A DNA stretch of 43,172 bases from assembly GCA_036522515.1 (NCBI GenBank), contig DATDFQ010000024.1, forward strand, positions 1-43,172. The letters run 5' to 3'. The DNA comes from Bacteroidota bacterium (lineage in GTDB: Bacteria; Bacteroidota; Ignavibacteria; UBA10030; SZUA-254). This document shows positions 18,974 through 26,409 of the stretch, piece after piece (position 1 is the first letter of the stretch; the number at the start of each line of letters is the position of its first letter). The translations under genes and the position numbers were made by a program. The notes beneath the pieces were generated by a model. The model worked only from the letters and a program-made list of their open reading frames with translations, was not told the DNA's origin and did not search any database.

Positions 18974-19600
18974 TTACAATTGCGGCAGCATCTCCCGAAT
19001 TTTGGTCACCACCATGTCGATTGCAACAAGATTCTCACCCCCCTTTGGTATTATCACGTCAGCCCACCGCTTACTCGGCTCGACGAATTCCTCGTGCATC
19101 GGCTTCACGGTTTCAACATATTGCTTCATAACCGAATCTATCGTTCGCCCCCTCTCCAGAAGATCCCGACGAAGTCGCCTCAGAAGTCTTTCATCGGCAT
19201 CGGTGTCGACAAATATCTTGATATCCATTAGTTCGCGGAGATCCCGTTCGATAAAAATAAGGATCCCTTCCACGATAATAACACTCCGAGGTTCAACGAG
19301 TGTAGTAGCCTTCAACCTCTTGTAGCTGGAATAGTCGTACAATGGCTGCCGGATCGGTTTTGATTGCCTCAAGAGTGAGAGATGTTCCACGAGTAGAGAA
19401 TTCTCGAGAGCGTTTGGATGGTCGAAATTGATGCGTTCGGGGGGAAGGCCATCGAACGCCGAAAGGTCCTTATAATAGTAGTCTTGCTTTAGGAGCACAA
19501 CTTTCCCAACGTCAAGCCGTTCTAGTATTTTCGTGGTCACGGTGGTCTTGCCCGAGCCCGTGCCACCGGCGATCCCGATCACGAGGGGAGTTTTTTCCAT
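18974..19600 (-). CDS. udk: uridine kinase
   Basis: A 208-residue P-loop kinase phosphorylating uridine or cytidine in pyrimidine salvage. Walker A is GGTGSGKTT, followed by the nucleoside-binding QDYYYKDL, the NFDHPNAL segment, PLYDYSSYKR, the VEGILIF strand and the lid RRLRRDL. Length and motif order are normal for Udk. It starts at ATG 19600, divergent from a glycosyltransferase with only 100 bp between them. Confidence 0.96.
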   Translation of the reverse strand: MEKTPLVIGIAGGTGSGKTTVTTKILERLDVGKVVLLKQDYYYKDLSAFDGLPPERINFDHPNALENSLLVEHLSLLRQSKPIRQPLYDYSSYKRLKATTLVEPRSVIIVEGILIFIERDLRELMDIKIFVDTDADERLLRRLRRDLLERGRTIDSVMKQYVETVKPMHEEFVEPSKRWADVIIPKGGENLVAIDMVVTKIREMLPQL

Positions 19601-19608
19601 GCGCTATG

Positions 19609-19637
19609 AATATAATTCAATCGTTTTGGATTAGCAA
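19609..19637 (-). promoter_or_regulatory. udk: candidate promoter for udk
   Basis: On the minus strand: TTGCTA (19637-19632), 17 bp, TATATT (19614-19609). It is well formed, but the expected start of transcription falls only ~2 bases before the ATG, which would make the message nearly leaderless. Confidence 0.45.
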
Positions 19638-19648
19638 CCAGGCATTCG

Positions 19649-19677
19649 TTGTTTAGGAAGAATCCTTTCTCTACATT
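19649..19677 (+). promoter_or_regulatory. promoter for the glycosyltransferase
   Basis: TTGTTT (19649-19654), 17 bp, TACATT (19672-19677), about 24 bp before ATG 19701. It is divergent from and partly interleaved with the udk promoter region. Confidence 0.55.
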
Positions 19678-19700
19678 GCTCCTTCTTTGAATCTGAATCC

Positions 19701-20801
19701 ATGATAATGGAAATTATTCTATTAGGCACAGCAGTCCTGTATGGAGCTTTGGTCGTCTTTCTCAGGTTGGGCCTATCGCGGGCTACCAAAATCAATGGAA
19801 GAGATCGTCATGAGCCAGCCATTTCGATTATTGTGCCGGCGCGAAACGAGGAAACTCATCTCGGAGAATGTCTTCAATCATTGTCAGAGATTGACTACCC
19901 AAAGGAAAAGCTCCAAGTGATCATAGTCAATGACGGCTCTGTTGATCGTACAGGGGAAATCGCCCAGTCCTTCGTCAGTATTCACTCATGGATGGAGCTC
20001 GTCTCAACCAGTAAAGGTGAAGGTAATCTTAGAGGAAAGGCGAACGCCCTTTCCGGTGGAATCGAAGTCGCTCGGGGGGAGGTCCTGATCTTCACTGATG
20101 CTGATTGCACCGTCCCCCGTCGCTGGGTGAGGGAAACAGTTCGTTCTTTTGGCGAAAGGACCGGCATCGTCGGAGGATATACACTTCTCGAAGCCGAGAG
20201 TGCTTTTGAAGGCATGCAGGCACTCGACTGGCTCTTCCTATTCAGCTTGGCCTCATCGACGGCCGGGTGGAAAATCCCATTGACCGTGATTGGCAATAAT
20301 TTCGCAGTTCGCAGAACAGCCTACGACATGACTGGGGGGTACGGAAATATCCCCTTCAGCGTCACGGAGGATTACTCTCTTGTTCGTGCAATACTCGAGA
20401 AGAGCGACTTTGAAGTGCGATTCCCGGTTAATCCGGAAACTCTTGTGAAAAGCAAAGCCTGCCCAACATGGAAACAATTATACTGGCAGAAACAAAGGTG
20501 GGGAGTTGGTGGCCTGGAAATGATTTTTTGGGGAATGTTATTCATGGCTATCGGCTGGGCCTTTCGTTTTTCTCTGCTTCTAGGTTGCTTCTTCTGTTCC
20601 CCCTCCCTAGTACTAATGACCGCCGCCTCCTTAGGGCTGATGGACCTTTGGGTACTTTGGATGCCTCTGAGCCGGTTCGGACGACTGTCCTATCTAAAGT
20701 ATTTCCCCGCCTTCGAGCTCTATTTTTTTCTCTATGCTTTGCTGTTACCAATTATTGCAAAGTTGAGCCGTAAAGTCGTTTGGAAGGAGCGAAACCTCTA
20801 A
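19701..20801 (+). CDS. membrane-anchored family 2 glycosyltransferase
   Basis: A 366-residue GT-A enzyme. A membrane helix lies at 3-24, then the nucleotide-sugar fold with SIIVPARNEETHLGECL, the acidic VNDGS and the metal-binding DADC. The processive-type QKQRW motif follows, with three or four C-terminal membrane segments. This arrangement is that of bacterial synthases or transferases which build or extend lipid-linked or surface glycans at the cytoplasmic face. No other glycan gene is adjacent, so the product cannot be named. It is a one-gene unit ending at a shared terminator. Confidence 0.9.
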   Translation: MIMEIILLGTAVLYGALVVFLRLGLSRATKINGRDRHEPAISIIVPARNEETHLGECLQSLSEIDYPKEKLQVIIVNDGSVDRTGEIAQSFVSIHSWMELVSTSKGEGNLRGKANALSGGIEVARGEVLIFTDADCTVPRRWVRETVRSFGERTGIVGGYTLLEAESAFEGMQALDWLFLFSLASSTAGWKIPLTVIGNNFAVRRTAYDMTGGYGNIPFSVTEDYSLVRAILEKSDFEVRFPVNPETLVKSKACPTWKQLYWQKQRWGVGGLEMIFWGMLFMAIGWAFRFSLLLGCFFCSPSLVLMTAASLGLMDLWVLWMPLSRFGRLSYLKYFPAFELYFFLYALLLPIIAKLSRKVVWKERNL

Positions 20802-20802
20802 G

Positions 20803-20833
20803 CAAAAAAAATGCCCCTGATAACCAGGGGCAT
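20803..20833. terminator. intrinsic terminator between convergent genes
   Basis: A perfect 9-bp stem ATGCCCCTG / CAGGGGCAT with a 5-base loop. On the minus strand it is followed by eight T residues, a textbook terminator for the AAA+ gene. It also sits at the end of the glycosyltransferase. Confidence 0.85.
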
Positions 20834-20856
20834 TGTCCAACATTCTTCCTCAGTCC

Positions 20857-21885
20857 TTACGCGCGCGCGCGGGAACTCGTAATGTTCAATCGTTTCAGTT
20901 TATATCGTAGCGTCTGCTCCGTCATCCCGAGAAATCCGGCAGCTTTTGATTGGTTGAACCCGAATTTTGACAAGGAGCGCTCGATAATCCCCTTCTCGAT
21001 GGCATCGAGGGACTTGTCGAGGATGAAGTCCTGGCCTGTCGCGATATTGTTGATCATCTTCACGACTTCCGTCTTCTCGTCGACCAATTCCGGTGGCAGC
21101 ATAAATCGACCACCATTGGAGAAGAGTACCGACTTATCAACAACGGCTTTCAACTCTCTAATATTTTCTCTCCAACTTTGGCGGACGAGCACATCAATCG
21201 CATTGATATCGATCACCAATTCGCCTATACCGATTTCCTTACAAAGTTCTGCTGCGAAATGCTTGACGAGAAGCGGGATATCTTCAGGACGTTCTCGGAG
21301 CGCGGGGATTTCGATCCGCTCGAAATCGGAAAGCTTATTAAAGAGGTCTTCCAGGAGCTTCCTCTTGTCCACGAGGGATTTAGGATCTTCTTTCACGGTT
21401 ACGATCAGCCGGATGTCAACTGGTTCCGCACGAGAGCCGCCTATGCGTCTTGCCGTCCGCTCGTTCATGAAAGCAAGAATCTTCATTTGATTGCGAAAAC
21501 TCGCCTCTTCAATTTCTTCAATTAGAACCGTGCCGCCATTCGCAATTTCGAAAAGACCCCTCTTTGTCGTGTACGGAAGTCCCTCTGTACCGCGATCATA
21601 CCCGAACAGGACTGCTTCCAGTTCCTTGTCATCCAAGACGGACAGATTTAGAGACATGAAGGGGGTATTACTCTCGGGCGATTGCTCGAAAGAGTAGATG
21701 TTCTTGGCGATGGCGCCCTTACCCGAGCCGGCTTCCCCAATGATAACGACATCTCGCCGGATTTTGGAAAGGCGAGAAATTTGTTTTAGGAGTTGATCAA
21801 CCGCACGACTTTTGCCGATGATAGCGTATTCCATCTCACCCGGCTTTCTCTCCTCAACGGTCCTCACCCTCTTATCCTTTTCCAT
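20857..21885 (-). CDS. sigma-54-activator-like AAA+ regulator lacking the GAFTGA motif, Fis-type DNA-binding domain
   Basis: A 342-residue protein with an AAA+ core and a C-terminal Fis-like helix-turn-helix (FNQSKAAGFLGMTEQTLRYKL). It looks like an NtrC-family activator without receiver domain. Walker A is GEAGSGKG (50-57) and the Walker B region is GTVLIEEIEEAS in place of the usual LDEI. The loop 1 motif GAFTGA, required to contact sigma-54, is replaced by GTEGLPYT (99-106). The arginine-finger region reads EDLFNKLSDF where the family has DLYYRL. It may therefore bind DNA and perhaps ATP without activating sigma-54, as in TyrR-like divergents. It lies 54 bp after a membrane protein gene, probably in the same operon. 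The 3' end carries a (CG)n-rich run encoding SRARA. Confidence 0.85.
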   Translation of the reverse strand: MEKDKRVRTVEERKPGEMEYAIIGKSRAVDQLLKQISRLSKIRRDVVIIGEAGSGKGAIAKNIYSFEQSPESNTPFMSLNLSVLDDKELEAVLFGYDRGTEGLPYTTKRGLFEIANGGTVLIEEIEEASFRNQMKILAFMNERTARRIGGSRAEPVDIRLIVTVKEDPKSLVDKRKLLEDLFNKLSDFERIEIPALRERPEDIPLLVKHFAAELCKEIGIGELVIDINAIDVLVRQSWRENIRELKAVVDKSVLFSNGGRFMLPPELVDEKTEVVKMINNIATGQDFILDKSLDAIEKGIIERSLSKFGFNQSKAAGFLGMTEQTLRYKLKRLNITSSRARA

Positions 21886-21939
21886 ATCTCCCTTTGTGTG
21901 TGAAATTAGAAATTATTCGTGATCTCGTGGGTTCGGCGA

Positions 21940-23064
21940 TCACTTACCACTTGGATTCTGGAACAATCTACCATTAAATATCTTGAAATTGAAAAACTTT
22001 GCGAGGACTATCTCGTCCACCCAATCTCTCCAGCGACTGATCTGCTGGGGATTAGTAGCGAGCTCAGTCTCATAGAATTCTCCCTGCACGGAGGTGATGA
22101 ACCGGAGTCTGAGGCTGAAAAAGAGGACCATCAATAGCTCGATTAGGATAGTAACATATTGACCTATTCGGAATATCTCGCCAAAAGAATTCCACTCTAT
22201 GCTCTTAATGAAGCCCCAATTATGAACGATATCCATCGAACAAATTAGGAGAAACAGAAACATGATCTTATCGACGTATGCGCCTTGAGGGGGGTCCTTC
22301 TTGTATTGATAACCGAAGAAGAGGATGATGGATCCAATCATCAACACGTTCATGTAAATCGTATCTAGAAAAAGCGGCTTCCATAGAAGCACCATGTAGT
22401 TCTCACCCTCTAGGTATGGTGCGAGTACTTCAATTCTCCGAATATTTTCTCGTGGATAAAGATCACCTATAGGTTGCCCATTGCTCCAGTTTTGCAATCG
22501 GACCTTGGAGGCAAGCTCGGTGGCACTTGGGATTTCGTGCCCATCATCCACGAAACTAGAAAGAGTCTTGTATTGCTTGATATCTTCAGTCGAATACAAA
22601 TAGAGAGGATCCTGCAACATTGGATAGAAATAGTAAACAAAGAATACCAACACCAAAGCCATCGTTGCGAGATATTTTTGATAAACCTTGAATTGCTGGA
22701 AAAGCAGATCCATCACCAGATATACAATTGCGATTGCCAACACCAGGACGTATCCAATCGCAGTGTACTGAAAGAAAATATGGGAGGCATACTTCTCTCT
22801 AAAAAAGGCCTCGCCCACAAAATCATAACCGAACGAAAGGATCGATAAGAAAAAATAGGCGGTAAAGTTGAGGAAGATTATCCGCGATCTACGCTGAGGC
22901 TCCCTCAGAAAAATAAATAACGATATAACGAAGAGAAGGGATTGAATGATGCGGTTTAAGAAGCTTGAAAGGGGAGCATCTCGATGGGGGAAAATTAGCA
23001 ACGCGACAATATAAAGGGCACTGATAGATAACCACCCCAAGAAAATCTTCCTGGATATCTTCAT
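21940..23064 (-). CDS. polytopic membrane protein of unknown function
   Basis: 374 residues with about eight hydrophobic helices: four or five in the first 160 residues, an outside or inside soluble loop of ~85 residues (LQDPLYLYSTEDIK...LAPYLEG), then three more. A basic, soluble tail of ~60 residues contains RWRDWVDEIVLAKFFNFKIFNGRLFQ. I do not recognise the family. Base composition is markedly AT-rich compared with the flanks. It starts at ATG 23064 behind a consensus promoter and is followed 54 bp later by the AAA+ regulator. A sensor/regulator pairing is a reasonable inference. Confidence 0.8.
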   Translation of the reverse strand: MKISRKIFLGWLSISALYIVALLIFPHRDAPLSSFLNRIIQSLLFVISLFIFLREPQRRSRIIFLNFTAYFFLSILSFGYDFVGEAFFREKYASHIFFQYTAIGYVLVLAIAIVYLVMDLLFQQFKVYQKYLATMALVLVFFVYYFYPMLQDPLYLYSTEDIKQYKTLSSFVDDGHEIPSATELASKVRLQNWSNGQPIGDLYPRENIRRIEVLAPYLEGENYMVLLWKPLFLDTIYMNVLMIGSIILFFGYQYKKDPPQGAYVDKIMFLFLLICSMDIVHNWGFIKSIEWNSFGEIFRIGQYVTILIELLMVLFFSLRLRFITSVQGEFYETELATNPQQISRWRDWVDEIVLAKFFNFKIFNGRLFQNPSGK

Positions 23065-23119
23065 AACTCAACCCTTCTAGAGTCCATCTTTGTTGCCTTG
23101 GTTCTCTTTGATGTATCGA

Positions 23120-23148
23120 AATATAGCGAATAGGTGTAACTTTGTCAA
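23120..23148 (-). promoter_or_regulatory. consensus sigma70 promoter for membrane protein/AAA+ operon
   Basis: On the minus strand: TTGACA (23148-23143), 17 bp, TATATT (23125-23120), leaving a leader of about 50 bases before ATG 23064. This is the best -35/-10 pair in the window, so the operon should need no activator. Confidence 0.75.
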
Positions 23149-23285
23149 GAAAATTCGCAAATAATTTTCAATATGCGTAAAAACGTGACTTCAGGCACAG
23201 GCAAAATTTGGAGTACTTTTCTGCCACTCGTATAGGCCTTTTAATTGTTAATTCGAGCGTTGTTCGGTATCATTGTACTGCCTAC

Positions 23286-23317
23286 TTGCTTACAAAACCG
23301 CCCGGTTTTCCATGCAA
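23286..23317. promoter_or_regulatory. 32-bp interrupted palindrome upstream of the small repeat protein
   Basis: Core AAAACCG-CC-CGGTTTT (23294-23309) is flanked symmetrically by TTGC and GCAA. It lies 60 bp before ATG 23377 in the 312-bp gap between divergent genes. It could be an operator or a leader hairpin. Apart from this and the opposite promoter, I see nothing else in the gap. Confidence 0.5.
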
Positions 23318-23376
23318 GTGCGAAAAACACAGTTTTGAACGATAAAGTAACCTAAAACCTTCAGATAGGAGTTAAT

Positions 23377-23640
23377 ATGGCGAATTCCACTTACCGCAAT
23401 GTTAAACGTGTTGCTGCACTTGCCACTACTATCATTCTAGTGGTTGCAGTAAACTTAGCAATTTCCCAGGCCGCAGTATCTTCAAGCTCGATCGCAGGAA
23501 AACAAGGGTTGTCTTCACAGAGAACTGTGAACCCGAATCTTCCTTCATCGCCGAAGCCAAGAACTGTAAATCCAAATGTGCCGTCTTCGCCGAAACCAAG
23601 AACTGTAAATCCAAATCTGCCGTCTTCGCCGAAGCCGTAA
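23377..23640 (+). CDS. small exported protein with three 13-residue repeats
   Basis: 87 residues. A cleavable signal peptide (about 1-32, VAALATTIILVVAVNLAISQA) and a Ser-rich linker precede three direct repeats RTVNPN(L/V)PSSPKP that run to the last codon. The DNA repeats are exactly 39 bp (23521-23559, 23560-23598, 23599-23637) and nearly identical, implying recent duplication. The mature part is proline-, serine- and lysine-rich and surely unstructured. ATG 23377 has TAGGAG at 23364-23369, and a strong terminator follows, so the gene is monocistronic. I do not recognise a family. It could be a cell-surface linker peptide or a secreted peptide precursor. Confidence 0.8.
   Translation: MANSTYRNVKRVAALATTIILVVAVNLAISQAAVSSSSIAGKQGLSSQRTVNPNLPSSPKPRTVNPNVPSSPKPRTVNPNLPSSPKP
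23521..23637 (+). repeat. three tandem 39-bp in-frame repeats
   Basis: Units start AGAACTGT at 23521, 23560 and 23599. Units 2 and 3 differ at only a few positions, and unit 1 is more diverged. They encode the repeated tail of the small exported protein. Confidence 0.9.
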
Positions 23641-23660
23641 TATCTTCATCTCCAAGATAA

Positions 23661-23693
23661 GGCTCTAACCCCTAACCGGGTTAGAGCCTTTTT
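23661..23693 (+). terminator. intrinsic terminator after the small repeat protein
   Basis: An 11-bp perfect stem GGCTCTAACCC / GGGTTAGAGCC, 6-base loop, then TTTTT. It is well placed 20 bp after the stop codon. Confidence 0.9.
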
Positions 23694-23768
23694 CATTTTA
23701 TCCCCCGCCTTTCCTTTCTCACCTCTTTTCGTTATCATTTACTAAAGGGTTTCGAAGTTTCTTCATAG

Positions 23769-24764
23769 ATGGAGGGGAACATTCCGGAGTATCCAGACCT
23801 ATCGGTCGCCGCAGTTAGTCCCGCAGTCTCAAGAAATTGGTCGACCTATTCCCTACATACGATATTATTCCTCGCGACCTTCTTTACAGTCACTCTCGCG
23901 GGGGTGCAATGGTTGAATAAGGATCCATTCGACCTGGGGAATTTTCCCCTTGGCCTCCCCTATTCACTATGCCTTCTGACTGTACTTTCCTTCCATGAGT
24001 TCGGCCATTTCTTCGCGGCAAAGTTCCATCAGGTCAAAACGACGCTTCCATACTACATCCCGATCCCCCCATTCTTGCTGAATCCGTTCGGCACGATGGG
24101 GGCTGTCATCCGCATCCGATCTCCGCTCCACACAAAGAAGGCGCTGTTTGATATCGGCATCGCGGGCCCGATCGCCGGCCTCGTTCCAACTGTCATTATT
24201 CTCATGGTCGGGTTCCTGACCCTCCCCTCAAAAGAGTATCTCTTTTCCATTCACCCCGAGTACAGGGTTCTGGACAAGATTCCGGATACTGGGTTGACAT
24301 TCGGCTACTCCGGGCTGTTTTGGTTCCTCGCGAAGATCTTCAGCACCAGGGGATTCGTTCCTCCCATGAATGAGATCTACCACTACCCGTTCCTTTGTGT
24401 TGGATGGTTCGGCCTGTTTATCACAGCCCTAAACCTGATTCCGGTGGGACAGCTCGATGGGGGACATATACTCTATGCTCTCGTCGGTCGAAAGCAAGGG
24501 ATCATCGCCCGCGTCTTCTTTGTGCTGTTGATTCTGATCGGGGCATCGAGCTTCCTTCCACTCTTCGGACCGAACGTCCAGCTTGGGACCGTTGGGTGGC
24601 TCCTCTGGGCGGCGGTGCTCTACTTCCTCATAAAACTGCAGCATCCCCCTGTGGAGGAGCTGTCTGAGCTAAGTCCTGGAAGGAAACAGTTGGGGTGGGC
24701 TACGTTTGTTGTTTTCCTCTTGACGTTTCCCCCGATTCCCATATTTGAGGTGGGAGCGAAGTGA
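23769..24764 (+). CDS. M50 (site-2 protease) family intramembrane metalloprotease
   Basis: 331 residues with at least six membrane helices. The zinc site HEFGH is at 76-80 and the third ligand in LDGGH at 229-233, both inside hydrophobic segments, which is diagnostic of site-2 proteases. The IPIPPFLLNPFGTMGAVI region is typical of the EGY/plant-like and bacterial soluble-domain-free branch; there is no PDZ domain. Such enzymes cut membrane-spanning regulators or signal peptides. It stands alone between two terminated units. The neighbouring membrane/AAA+ operon and secreted small proteins are possible but unproven substrates. Confidence 0.93.
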   Translation: MEGNIPEYPDLSVAAVSPAVSRNWSTYSLHTILFLATFFTVTLAGVQWLNKDPFDLGNFPLGLPYSLCLLTVLSFHEFGHFFAAKFHQVKTTLPYYIPIPPFLLNPFGTMGAVIRIRSPLHTKKALFDIGIAGPIAGLVPTVIILMVGFLTLPSKEYLFSIHPEYRVLDKIPDTGLTFGYSGLFWFLAKIFSTRGFVPPMNEIYHYPFLCVGWFGLFITALNLIPVGQLDGGHILYALVGRKQGIIARVFFVLLILIGASSFLPLFGPNVQLGTVGWLLWAAVLYFLIKLQHPPVEELSELSPGRKQLGWATFVVFLLTFPPIPIFEVGAK

Positions 24765-24948
24765 TTGGAAGGCTCCATGAGAAGCAGAGCCCGTTTATGG
24801 ATTCCAATTCGGCGGCCGGAGGAGACCTCAACTGGCATGTTTGGAGCATACCACTGGGGGAGCTTGTGTGGAAGCCGCCGATCGATTTCACGATCAACCA
24901 GCCTCAGTCAAAATTCAAGACTCCACGGCTGACTAAACGCGTTTCCAC

Positions 24949-25644
24949 TCAAAAAAGAAAAATGAACTTTACTGAGATGGCGTCAAGATCGTCGTCTCTG
25001 AAGTAATGGTCGTTCTGAGGATCGAGCTGAGTGATGACCTGCCCCCGATCATCCGTCAATTGGTCGTGGGAGTTGACGCCCTTCCTCTCCAGGTAGTATC
25101 CGGTCAGCGAGCGATGAAACACCCTTTCATACGTTAGACCCAGCGAGAAATTGTCACTGAGCCTGCAGGCGACCCCGCCCCCGCCCTCGACATTTCTGTT
25201 AAAGTTACCTATGTTCCCGCTTGTCAGATCGACGAGATTTACATTCGCGAGAAATCCCACGCGGTACAAAAAGACGTCATTGGTATCCGTCCACGGAGTT
25301 ATTAAGAGTACGCCCGATATAACCATCGAACCGCGGTCTCTCAGGTAGGTATCGAATTTGAAGCTGTCCGCTGAGAAGGTAGGTTCCTCGAGATGCTCAC
25401 CGCCATTCGTGATACTCCTAAATCCCAAACTGATACCGAAGTGAAAGACTCGCCCGGATTTGCCTTCGATCGCTGAGACCCTTGCCTTGAGCGAGGCAAT
25501 CGAATCGGACAAATCCTTCACCGTGGACTGAAGGCCAGCCACAGGCGGTGCTTCCTTCTGGGAATAGGAGGTGATAGGCACAACCAATAGAAAAACCATC
25601 GTCGCGAGACGACTTGGGTAGAAAAGTGATTCAGATAAGAACAT
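24949..25644 (-). CDS. exported protein with coiled coil and probable outer-membrane beta-barrel
   Basis: 231 residues from ATG 25644, which has AGGAGG five bases upstream; a GTG two codons earlier overlaps that site. The signal peptide runs to about residue 29. A short heptad stretch (LQSTVKDLSDSIASLKARVSAIEG) is followed by alternating polar/hydrophobic strands rich in aromatic ends (LGLTYERVFHRSLTGYYLERKG). The last residues are VKFIFLF with a terminal Phe, as required for barrel assembly. The order coiled coil then barrel resembles small porin-like proteins. No family could be named. It is convergent with the M50 gene; the 184 bp between them holds nothing I can support. Confidence 0.75.
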   Translation of the reverse strand: MFLSESLFYPSRLATMVFLLVVPITSYSQKEAPPVAGLQSTVKDLSDSIASLKARVSAIEGKSGRVFHFGISLGFRSITNGGEHLEEPTFSADSFKFDTYLRDRGSMVISGVLLITPWTDTNDVFLYRVGFLANVNLVDLTSGNIGNFNRNVEGGGGVACRLSDNFSLGLTYERVFHRSLTGYYLERKGVNSHDQLTDDRGQVITQLDPQNDHYFRDDDLDAISVKFIFLF

Positions 25645-25734
25645 GAACACCTCCTTGAGTTTGAGAAGACTGAGGTCAGGGCGTTGACGGGCACCAGTTT
25701 ACACACCAACCCCACTCTAAAATTATTTCCAGTC

Positions 25735-26049
25735 TCAGTTGTCAGTCTCCGCCACTAGCACATGAAACGTCACCATGTGCGGACCCGGATTCGTCATCTC
25801 CATGTTAGATTGAAGCACTTGATTGCCACCCGGATCCGTCCACGTGGTGCTCCAGGTTCTCGTTACCTCCAGATCCTGCCCACCCGGAATCTGTATTAAC
25901 CCACCCCCGGGTGGATGTACCAGAGAATCCGGAACAACATTGAAAATTCTTACTCGATCGCGGTCCCATCCCGACATGTAAAGTTGAAATGTCCAGCCGC
26001 CATCGATTGTCCCCACATACAGCTCGGAAATATTGAGTTCGTTCGACAT
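25735..26049 (-). CDS. small protein of unknown function (104 aa)
   Basis: No signal peptide or membrane segment. The sequence is beta-prone, with Trp/Gly-rich turns (DGGWTFQLYMSGWDRDRV), a Pro/Gly stretch (VHPPGGGLIQIPGGQD) and a strand-like C-terminus ending TFHVLVAETDN. ATG 26049 has a purine-rich GGAAGGATGGG upstream. It is third in a leftward series behind the Cys-rich protein, with gaps of 66 and 69 bp, so it is likely part of the array-1-controlled transcript. I do not recognise a family. Confidence 0.65.
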   Translation of the reverse strand: MSNELNISELYVGTIDGGWTFQLYMSGWDRDRVRIFNVVPDSLVHPPGGGLIQIPGGQDLEVTRTWSTTWTDPGGNQVLQSNMEMTNPGPHMVTFHVLVAETDN

Positions 26050-26118
26050 ACTCTACCCATCCTTCCTGGTTATTGATTGGTCTTTGAGCGAAGTTACAGG
26101 GCACACCTCGGCGACGAC

Positions 26119-26343
26119 CTAAACGCCCCTTGGTACAATTCTCGGCTTTTCAGATGTGAGGTCAACCTTGTGTTTCGTGTGCAAATCGTGAAGGTAGCCG
26201 GGTAAGTCACTTTTCTTCAGATCGGTTTTTTCAAAGGCATGCACCTGACCGTCATGTGACGACTTGATATCGACGCCGGCACGATCTGATGCAAGAGTAC
26301 CTCTAATGTTTCCGGAGCGGTCGTGTATCACAAAGATCTTCAT
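26119..26343 (-). CDS. small cytoplasmic protein of unknown function (74 aa)
   Basis: Begins MKIFVIHDRSGNIRGTLASD, a beta-hairpin-like start, followed by a charged helix-forming middle (FEKTDLKKSDLPGYLHDLHTKHKVDL). There is no export signal. ATG 26343 has AAGG at a suitable distance. It lies between the cysteine-rich exported protein and the 104-residue protein in the same direction. If the Cys-rich product is toxic, this and its neighbour would be candidates for immunity, modification or chaperone functions. That is inference only. Confidence 0.65.
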   Translation of the reverse strand: MKIFVIHDRSGNIRGTLASDRAGVDIKSSHDGQVHAFEKTDLKKSDLPGYLHDLHTKHKVDLTSEKPRIVPRGV

Positions 26344-26409
26344 GTTCGTACCTTTCGATTATTAGATACTTTGGATTAGGCGGTTTGCACCTATGAATTA
26401 TTCTGACTA

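Noticed and set aside
23065..23376. Possible sigma-54 promoter near the AAA+ locus
   Set aside because: I looked for TGGCAC-N5-TTGC on both strands; fragments such as CAGGCACAGGC and GTGGCAG occur but not with correct spacing.
23521..23637. Short repeats resembling a CRISPR
   Set aside because: They are contiguous, in frame and have no spacers; they encode protein repeats.
24761..25006. 81-codon frame starting at a GTGA overlap with the M50 gene
   Set aside because: Weak composition, runs into the 3' end of the convergent barrel gene, and has no ribosome site.
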